The translations under genes and the position numbers were made by a program. The notes beneath the pieces were generated by a model. That model searched no databases, had not been told where the DNA came from, and worked only from the letters and a program-made list of their open reading frames with translations. Positions 57,969-64,000 of a DNA stretch of 64,000 nt are shown one piece after another (position 1 is the first letter of the stretch; the number at the start of each line of letters is the position of its first letter). The DNA comes from an uncultured Muribaculaceae bacterium (GTDB lineage: Bacteria; Bacteroidota; Bacteroidia; Bacteroidales; Muribaculaceae). Where the stretch lies: NCBI GenBank assembly GCA_910584125.1, contig CAJTXU010000017.1:3271-67270 (forward strand), written 5' to 3'.

Positions 57969-60654
57969 GGCGCAACAGTTTTTGGAATTCGCGGAGGCCG
58001 TCCATGTCGCCGGCCGGTCCGGTGAGGTTGTCGATGAGCGACGCGAGCGCCCCTTCGGCGTCGGAGATTTTGCGGTCGATGTCCACAAGCGTCTCGGCGT
58101 ATTTGTCGGCGAGTCTCCGCACTTCCGCCTCGAGGCCGGAGATGACCTCGTCGCACATGGAGTCGATGGCTGACGCTATCGGCTCGATCCATTTCTGCGT
58201 CAGCAGATGCACGATCTGCTTCATGTCGAGGGCCTCGATTGTGGCCTTGGTGTCGGCGAGCAGACCGGCCTAGTGCATGGCCACGCTCTTCTTAAGCGTC
58301 TTCTCAGTCTCCTGCAGCGACATGACGCGCCTCAGCTTCCACTCGTAGCTCTCCGGCTCAAATTCGGCGGCCAAGAACCGCTCCATCTTCGCGGCCTTGT
58401 TGCCCCGGATGGCGAGTTCGTCACAGAGGGTGTTGAACGCCGCCGCGATACGCTTTGTGTCCCAGCGGGTGTTGTCGTCGTTGAGCATGCTCTCCTGCTC
58501 GTCGGGGGTCAGCGACTCGAGGATCTCGCCGAGTTCCGTCTGCACGGCGTCAAGACGATCGCGCTCGATATTCAGCGCGTCGAGGTTCTCGCCCAGAAGC
58601 TCGCGCTGGACGAGACCAAAGGGCATTATACGGCCCTTCTCGCCATCAGGGACCTCCCGTTCCTCGTCGTTCTTCTTCACGACGCGATAGTTGGCCTCGA
58701 TGACGTTGCAGGCTCCGAAGCCCTCAGTCTGTATGATCTCGATGTCTCCGACGAGGACAGGCCAGCGGTCGGCGAGGATCTGGTAGGCTGCGTAGGGGTC
58801 GAGGAGAGGCACGTCGGCGGCGCGACCTATGATGTCTGCCGAGATGATGTCGGCGTCCCTGACCTCGTCGACGTCGGCGACATGGTCTATGAGTCGCTGG
58901 CGCAGCATGTCGCGCAGCGAGCCGAAAGCCTCGTCGAAACGGCGGCGGTATTCGCCGACGTCGGCGTTAGCGGCTATGACGGCGGCTATGTCGCCGGCGC
59001 GCATGGTGGCCGAATGTCGCGGCGGGGCGGCGGCGAAGAGCTCTCCGCGCAACGAGGGGAACACCTCCCAGTAGCGCGACAGGGCGTCGATCTCCGCCTC
59101 CGGAATGCCGCCGAACATCGTGGCGTAGATGTCGCAGGGCTCGGCGCGGTCGGAACTGTCGACATAGCGCGGGATGTTGAGGTTGTAGTCGTTGCGGCGA
59201 ATCTCGTCGCGTGTCACCTCGCGCGAATAGCCGGGCACGCTGCGCCGCGAGATGTATGTGTCGGTGATGCGTTTGATGTCGCAGGCCCGCAGTCGGTTCT
59301 GCGTCCCCTCCTTGACGAAGCCGCGGCTGGCGTCGATGATGAGCACGCCCTCGTCGCCCCGGTTCTTGCGGAGCACCATGATGATGGTCGGTATGCCGGT
59401 GCCGAAGAAGATTCCGGCGGGCAGGCCGATGATGGCGTCGATGTTGTTTTTCTCGATGAGCTGCGAGCGAATCCGGCCTTCGCCCTGGCCCTCCTCGCGC
59501 AGGGACTCGTCGAGCAGACTGCCGTCAGCGTCATAGAGGCGCCGGGCGCGACCGCGGAAGAGCACGCCGTGGGGAAGGACGATCGCCATGATGCCGCGCG
59601 GGTGAAGGTGGTGCAGCTCATGTAGAAGGAAGGCGTAGTCGGCCTTGGTCTTGGGGGCGAGACCGTATTCGACAAACCGAGGGTCGAGTTCCTTGTCGCG
59701 GACGTTCCAGTGCTGTGAATACGGCGGGTTGCTCACCACGGCGTCGACACAGAGGGGCTGGTCGATGTCGACGCCCTCCTCGCGCATGGGCCAGTCTTCT
59801 TCGAGTGTGTCGGCGCAGCGCGTGCGGATGTTGTCGGCTATCACGCCGCGCATCACGAGGTTCATGCGCGTCAGGTTGTAGGTGTTCTCCATGAGTTCCT
59901 GAGCGAAATAGCGGACGCTGTTCTTGCCCATGATGTGTTTGCTGACGGCCTTGCCGATGGTGATGAGCAGCGAACCGGAACCCGAGGTGGGGTCGTAGAT
60001 ATCGATATGGTCGCGGTCGCGGTGGTGATGCGCCACAATCTCCGACATGACCATGGCCACCTCGTGGGGAGTGTAGAACTCGCCCGCCTTCTTGCCGGCG
60101 CTCGCCGCGAAGTTGCTGATCAGGTATTCATATACATAGCCGAGCACGTCATAATCCTCGCTGCCGTTGGTGGGGATATCCTTGATGAGCGAGATTATCT
60201 CCCTCAGGGCCTTGGTCTGGGCCGAGGGGTTGTCGCCGAGTTTGGCGAGTCCGTTGCTCAGCGTCGTGAAGATTCCGTCGTACACAGACTTGTATTTGAC
60301 GACGGTGTTTCTCTCGAAGCTGCGCAGGGCGTCGGAAAGTGTGGCGACGCTGAACGACGACGGGTCCGCGAGCCATGTCGTGAAGAGATTTTTGTATTCG
60401 ATGAAGTAGCCTATCCTCTTCTGGCATTCGCCGATGAGAGTCGCCATATCGGGGTCGGAGAAGTCCTCCACAAGGTTGCGAAGGTCTTCGTCGGCGAGAC
60501 CGAAATCCTCGCGCAAAGTGGAGATTTCCCTGTCGCAAAGAAACTTGTAGAAGATCAGCCCGAGAATATAGTCCTTATATTCATTGGCGTCGATCTTGTT
60601 GCGGAGTTTATTGGCCGAGGCCCAGATGCGACTTGCGAGCTGCTGTTTGTTCAT
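57961..60654 (-). pseudogene. hsdM: Type I methyltransferase subunit M with an in-frame stop
   Basis: The first 794 codons (60654 to 58273) encode most of an N6-adenine methyltransferase: MNKQQLASRIWASANKLRNKIDANEYKDYILGLIFYKFL, FYTPHEVAMVMSEIV, the SAM site DPTSGSGSLLI and the catalytic NPPYSQHW. The stop TAG at 58272-58270 is followed in the same frame by 102 more codons (AGLLADTKATIEALD, then MKQIVHLLTQKWIEPIASAID ... REFQKLLRHE) that are the usual helical C-terminus of this subunit. A C to T change of a CAG (Gln) codon would make this stop. Translation could restart at the ATG 58224. The chosen start lies 46 bases behind a TAATTTTG -7 box; an in-frame extension to 60852 was rejected. Confidence 0.82.
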
Positions 60655-60705
60655 CGTGACTACAGGTTGGGTTTTCAGATATAGGTCAGAGTTGTTTTGG
60701 TCACA

Positions 60706-60713
60706 CAAAATTA
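60706..60713 (-). promoter_or_regulatory. -7 box of the RM operon
   Basis: TAATTTTG on the minus strand. The region 20 bases upstream is A-rich on plus (TTTT on minus), a weak -33. It would start transcription near 60700. Confidence 0.5.
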
Positions 60714-60930
60714 ATAAAAAAAACAAGGGAAAAAAAGAAAAAAGAAAAAGAAGTAAGAGCAAGAAGCAACCATATTCGTCTCGCGCACAGATCCCTGGGC
60801 GTCCGAGACGTCCGCCCTTACATGTCTGGACGCGCGCCGAGGCCCTTATCATTGATCATTTCAAAAAATATTGCCCCCTTTAACAATATTTTCGAAATTT
60901 TTTCGTACGTTTTCTTGCATTTCATCCAAA
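60714..60930. other. Intergenic region between hsdM and the sigma factor gene
   Basis: Divergent promoter region. It holds an A/G-rich low-complexity tract (about 60715-60770) like those at 1625 and 63911, then unremarkable sequence. No small gene is supported. Confidence 0.5.
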
Positions 60931-60945
60931 AGCGTTATATCTTTG
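60914..60945 (+). promoter_or_regulatory. Promoter of the ECF sigma factor
   Basis: TATCTTTG at 60938-60945 fits the -7 consensus; CTTG at 60914-60917, 20 bases upstream, is a three-of-four -33. It gives a leader of about 125 bases before the ATG. Confidence 0.55.
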
Positions 60946-61076
60946 CATACGCGTTTCGGAACGCCCCCGGGCCACCCGCGACGCACTGACCCAAATTGAA
61001 TGATTACAGACCCGCAAGTTTCAAAACCCGCCTGCCTATCGAAAGACATTTACACAAACAAACCAACATCAGAAGC

Positions 61077-61670
61077 ATGGCAAATTACTCAACTCTGACC
61101 GACGAACAGCTTGTCAGAGCATACGCGGAAGGTAGCAACGAGGCATTCGACACACTGCTCAAACGCCACCAGGACCGCATATTCAACTACATACTTCGAA
61201 TCATCAAGAACGAGGATATCGCCAACGACATCTTCCAGGAGACTTTCGTAAAGGCCATACAGACAATCCGTCAGGGCCGATACACCGAGAACGGCAAGTT
61301 CCCGGCCTGGATCTCGCGTATCGCGCACAACCTCATCATCGACTATTACCGTCAGGAGAAGTCGGAAAACCTCCAGAGCTCCGACCTCACCGACGTCGAC
61401 ATCCTCAACCGCAAGGAACTCTGCGAGGAGACCATCGAGGACATCATCATCTCCGACCAGATTCGCGCCGACGTCAAGTACCTCATCGAGGAACTCCCCG
61501 AGCTGCAGCGCGAGGTGCTCAAGATGCGCTATTACCAGGGCCTCAGCTTCAAGGAGATCGCCGAGATCACCGACGTGAGCATCAACACCGCCCTCGGCCG
61601 CATGCGCTACGCGATCCTCAACCTGCGCCGCATCGCCCAGGAGAAAGACATCATCCTCACCCTCTCCTGA
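61077..61670 (+). CDS. RNA polymerase sigma factor, ECF/sigma-70 family
   Basis: A 197-residue sigma factor with regions 2 and 4 only. Region 2: LLKRHQDRIFNYILRIIKNEDIANDIFQETFVKAI (the FQETF -10-recognition motif) and FPAWISRIAHNLIIDYYRQ. Region 4: IEELPELQREVLKMRYYQGLSFKEIAEITDVSINTALGRMRYAILNLR, a helix-turn-helix that reads the -35. No anti-sigma gene is adjacent, which points to the stand-alone, constitutively expressed type common in Bacteroidota. The frame opens earlier at 60996, but MANYSTLTDEQLVRAY is the family start. Confidence 0.93.
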   Translation: MANYSTLTDEQLVRAYAEGSNEAFDTLLKRHQDRIFNYILRIIKNEDIANDIFQETFVKAIQTIRQGRYTENGKFPAWISRIAHNLIIDYYRQEKSENLQSSDLTDVDILNRKELCEETIEDIIISDQIRADVKYLIEELPELQREVLKMRYYQGLSFKEIAEITDVSINTALGRMRYAILNLRRIAQEKDIILTLS

Positions 61671-61720
61671 TTCCACGGCTTTGCCCCCGCCCCCCTCTCC
61701 GGGCCCGGCAGGCAAAACTC

Positions 61721-61758
61721 AAGGCCGATCTTCCCTCGGGAAGATCGGCCTTGGTTTT
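61721..61758 (+). terminator. Terminator of the sigma factor gene
   Basis: CAAGGCCGATCTTCCC (61721-61736) pairs with its complement at 61739-61754, followed by GTTTTG. Confidence 0.75.
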
Positions 61759-61873
61759 GACATAAATGTCATCTCGTTGCGGCGCGGCCTGCGGGGCGGC
61801 GCCCGGAAGAATGAAGTTTTTCGTAGGGTACGAGTCTTTTGAATGAATATGAGGGCGGCAGTCTCGCCCGGCC

Positions 61874-61975
61874 TCAGTTAAGGATCATCGAGCCGAGGGC
61901 GACGCCCTGCACAGTGACGCACGTGCGGGCAAACTGACGGATGAAATTCAAGGTAGCATTCTTGGGCGAACTCAT
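61874..61975 (-). CDS. Small conserved-type peptide (33 residues, NAT-FIRQFAR family)
   Basis: ATG at 61975-61973, TGA at 61876-61874. The peptide is 33 residues, beginning MSSPKNATLNFIRQFARTC and ending GSMILN. I recognise the pattern K-N-A-T-x-x-F-I-R-Q-F-A-R from short Bacteroidales open frames that recur in intergenic gaps next to unrelated genes. The function is unknown. An A/G-rich stretch (GAAGTAAAGATAAGC) lies just before the start, in the usual ribosome-binding position for the phylum. No other gene occupies this strand here. Confidence 0.65.
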   Translation of the reverse strand: MSSPKNATLNFIRQFARTCVTVQGVALGSMILN

Positions 61976-61979
61976 ATTG

Positions 61980-62207
61980 CTTATCTTTACTTCATTGGTT
62001 GTGTAATTTGAGGAATCGTTGACCATAGGCAAACTTTTTTATAACCGCCGTCCGGGATGCTCGATCCCTGCGGCTTAATTTTTTAATCACTACACCCTTA
62101 TAACGTCGCCCCTTACAAAAATATTATAACCGCCATCATTTTAAGCAGACAGAATTTCCGATATTTGCGGGATTTTTACTAAATTTGCACTTTAAAAGCC
62201 GAATTAT
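61980..62207. other. Intergenic region upstream of glnS
   Basis: The rest of the 537-base gap. TAAATTTG at 62180-62187 fits a -7 box for glnS, with TTTC 21 bases upstream (62155-62158). I see nothing else besides the small gene on the other strand. Confidence 0.5.
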
Positions 62208-63911
62208 ATGGAGGAAATCATAAAAGAAGAGGAATCAGTCAACGAATCCGGACTGAATTTCGTAGAACAGGAGATAGCGGCCGACCTTGCGGCCGGCAAG
62301 AACGGCGGACGCCTCAACACGCGTTTCCCGCCCGAACCCAACGGCTATCTGCACATAGGCCACGCCAAGGCCTTCATCATGGATTTCGGAGCCGCCGAGA
62401 AGTTCGGCGGAACGTGCAACCTGCGTTTCGACGACACCAACCCCCAGAAAGAGGATATGGAATATGTCAACGCCATCAAGGAAGACATCCACTGGCTCGG
62501 TTACGACTGGGGCGACCGCCTCTATTACGCCAGCGACTACTTCCCCAAGCTCTACGACCTCGCCCTGCGCATGATCCGCGAGGGCAAGGCATACGTCGAC
62601 GAGCAGACCAGCGAGGAGATCGCCAGCCAGAAGGGAACGCCCACACAGCCCGGCACGCCCAGCCCCTACCGCGACCGTCCCGTCGAGGAGAACCTCGACC
62701 TGTTCGAGCGCATGAACCGGGGCGAGTTCGACGAGGGCTCGATGGTGCTCCGCGCCAAAATCAACATGGCCAGCGACAACATGCACTTCCGCGACCCGAT
62801 CATGTACCGCATCATCAAGACGCCCCACTGGCGCACCGGCGAGACCTGGAAGGTATACCCCATGTATGACTTCGCCCACGGCCAGAGCGACTATTTCGAA
62901 GGTGTCACCCACTCGATCTGCACCCTCGAGTTCGTGCCCCACCGCCCGCTCTACGAATGGTTCGTCAAGGAACTCGCCGACGAGAGCTACTGCCCGCGAC
63001 AGATTGAGTTCAACCGCCTCAACCTCACCTACACCGTGATGAGCAAGCGCAAACTGCTGCAGCTCGTCCGCGAGGGCCTCGTCAGCGGCTGGGACGACCC
63101 CCGCATGCCGACGCTCAGAGGCCTGCGCCGCCGGGGATACACCCCCGAGTCGATCCGTGACTTCGTCAACCGCATCGGCTACACCCGCTACGAGGCGCTC
63201 AACCACATCGAGCTGCTCGAGCACTCCGTCCGCGAGCACCTCAACAAGACGGCCACGCGCGTCAGCGTGATCCAGAACCCCGTCAAACTCGTGCTCGAGA
63301 ACTACCCCGAGGGTCAGTCGGAGACGATGGTGATGGACAACAACCCCGAGAATCCCGCCGAGGGCACCCACGAGATGCCCTTCAGCCGCGAGCTCTGGAT
63401 CGAGCGCGAGGACTTCATGGAGAATCCTCCCAAGAAGTTCTTCCGCCTCTCGCCCGACAAGGAGGTGCGCCTCAAGGGTGCCTACATCATCAAATGCACC
63501 GGCGTCGTCAAGGACGAGAACGGCGAGATCACCGAGATCCGCGCCACCTACGACCCCGAGACGCGCAGCGGCCTGCCCGGCGCCGACCGCAAGGTGAAAG
63601 GCACGCTCCACTGGGTATCGGTGCCCACGGCCGTCGACGCCGAGATCCGCGACTACGACCGCCTCTTCAGCGTCGAGAACCCCGGCGCCTACGACGGCGA
63701 CTTCCGCGACCTCATCAACCCCGACTCGCTCAAGGTGCGCCACAACGCCAAGATGGAGCCCTGGCTCGCCGCCCGCATCAAGGCCGGCGACCACTACCAG
63801 TTCCAGCGCCTCGGCTACTATGTCGTCGATCCCGACACCAACGCCGACCGCGTCGTCTTCAACAAGACCGTCGGCCTCAAAGACACCTTCGCCAAGATCA
63901 TGAAGAAATGA
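62208..63911 (+). CDS. glnS: Glutaminyl-tRNA synthetase
   Basis: A 567-residue class Ib synthetase. Class signature FPPEPNGYLHIGHAKAF (HIGH at about residues 46-49) and the KMSKS-equivalent VMSKRKL near residue 280 are clear, with RFDDTNPQKEDMEYV between them. The C-terminal beta-barrel anticodon domain has RLKGAYIIKCTGVVKDENGEI and LHWVSVPTAVDAEIRDYDRLF. It charges tRNA-Gln directly. Present at normal length with a start 14 bases behind the predicted transcript start. Confidence 0.96.
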   Translation: MEEIIKEEESVNESGLNFVEQEIAADLAAGKNGGRLNTRFPPEPNGYLHIGHAKAFIMDFGAAEKFGGTCNLRFDDTNPQKEDMEYVNAIKEDIHWLGYDWGDRLYYASDYFPKLYDLALRMIREGKAYVDEQTSEEIASQKGTPTQPGTPSPYRDRPVEENLDLFERMNRGEFDEGSMVLRAKINMASDNMHFRDPIMYRIIKTPHWRTGETWKVYPMYDFAHGQSDYFEGVTHSICTLEFVPHRPLYEWFVKELADESYCPRQIEFNRLNLTYTVMSKRKLLQLVREGLVSGWDDPRMPTLRGLRRRGYTPESIRDFVNRIGYTRYEALNHIELLEHSVREHLNKTATRVSVIQNPVKLVLENYPEGQSETMVMDNNPENPAEGTHEMPFSRELWIEREDFMENPPKKFFRLSPDKEVRLKGAYIIKCTGVVKDENGEITEIRATYDPETRSGLPGADRKVKGTLHWVSVPTAVDAEIRDYDRLFSVENPGAYDGDFRDLINPDSLKVRHNAKMEPWLAARIKAGDHYQFQRLGYYVVDPDTNADRVVFNKTVGLKDTFAKIMKK

Positions 63912-63950
63912 AATAAGTAAAAAGTAATAAGTATGAAGTATTAAGCCTTA
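63911..63950 (+). repeat. AAGTAAAAAGTAATAAG-type repeat after glnS
   Basis: Same A/G/T-rich unit as after rarA and before prmA, here right at the glnS stop. Confidence 0.65.
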
Positions 63951-64000
63951 ATTCCGCAACACTTTGATTTAACTTTATTTATAAGTTCCTGAGCAACAAA

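Overview
The window comes from a high-GC member of the Bacteroidales; a Muribaculaceae-like gut bacterium is the best guess. The evidence is Bacteroidota-type promoters (TTTG, 19-22 bases, TAnnTTTG) in front of many genes, DUF4296, DUF4922, DUF3332 and golvesin-type proteins, a type 2 isoleucyl-tRNA synthetase, and lipoprotein and outer-membrane genes typical of the order. No rRNA, tRNA, insertion sequence, integrase or CRISPR array was found.

Layout. 1-8.1 kb holds housekeeping and accessory genes: a partial HAD phosphatase, rarA, a secreted esterase, a helix-turn-helix regulator with its own palindromic operators, a long AT-rich intergenic stretch, a GNAT acetyltransferase, a GH24-type lysozyme and a lipoprotein. 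8.1-13.9 kb is a two-gene operon, lower in GC than its surroundings, that I think is the most interesting object here. It encodes a 1272-residue helical-repeat protein ending in a degenerate histidine-kinase-like module, followed by a 661-residue protein with a complete phospho-receiver domain and a C-terminal HEPN-like RNase motif. It looks like a phosphorelay-controlled toxin or anti-phage system, similar in logic to Detocs but with a different effector. A perfect 30-base-pair hairpin follows it.

14-24 kb carries a membrane-anchored MurF-like ligase with an alpha/beta hydrolase, then a DNA-repair run (recJ, recQ, umuC-like), then small envelope proteins (DUF3332, two YtxH, a holin-like protein). 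24-32 kb has prmA, ddl, ileS, lspA, a DUF4296 lipoprotein and crcB. 32-44 kb is an envelope region: an amidase-like protein split by a golvesin domain, then a tightly packed run of glycosyltransferase, DUF4922, SpoIID/LytB, AmpG-like permease, BamA/TamA-like protein and a periplasmic protein. 44-52.5 kb holds a phosphoglycolate-phosphatase-like protein, a giant secreted adhesin-like protein, alanine dehydrogenase, thiol peroxidase and htpG.

52.6-60.7 kb is a type I restriction-modification operon on the minus strand (hsdM, DUF1016 nuclease, hsdS, hsdR). hsdM has an in-frame TAG and hsdR a one-base frameshift at a G-run, so the system is decaying, switched off, or affected by assembly errors. 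61-64 kb has an ECF-type sigma factor, an unlisted 33-codon small gene on the minus strand, and glnS. Starts were moved downstream of the longest open frame wherever a promoter -7 box or family alignment made the longer start impossible.
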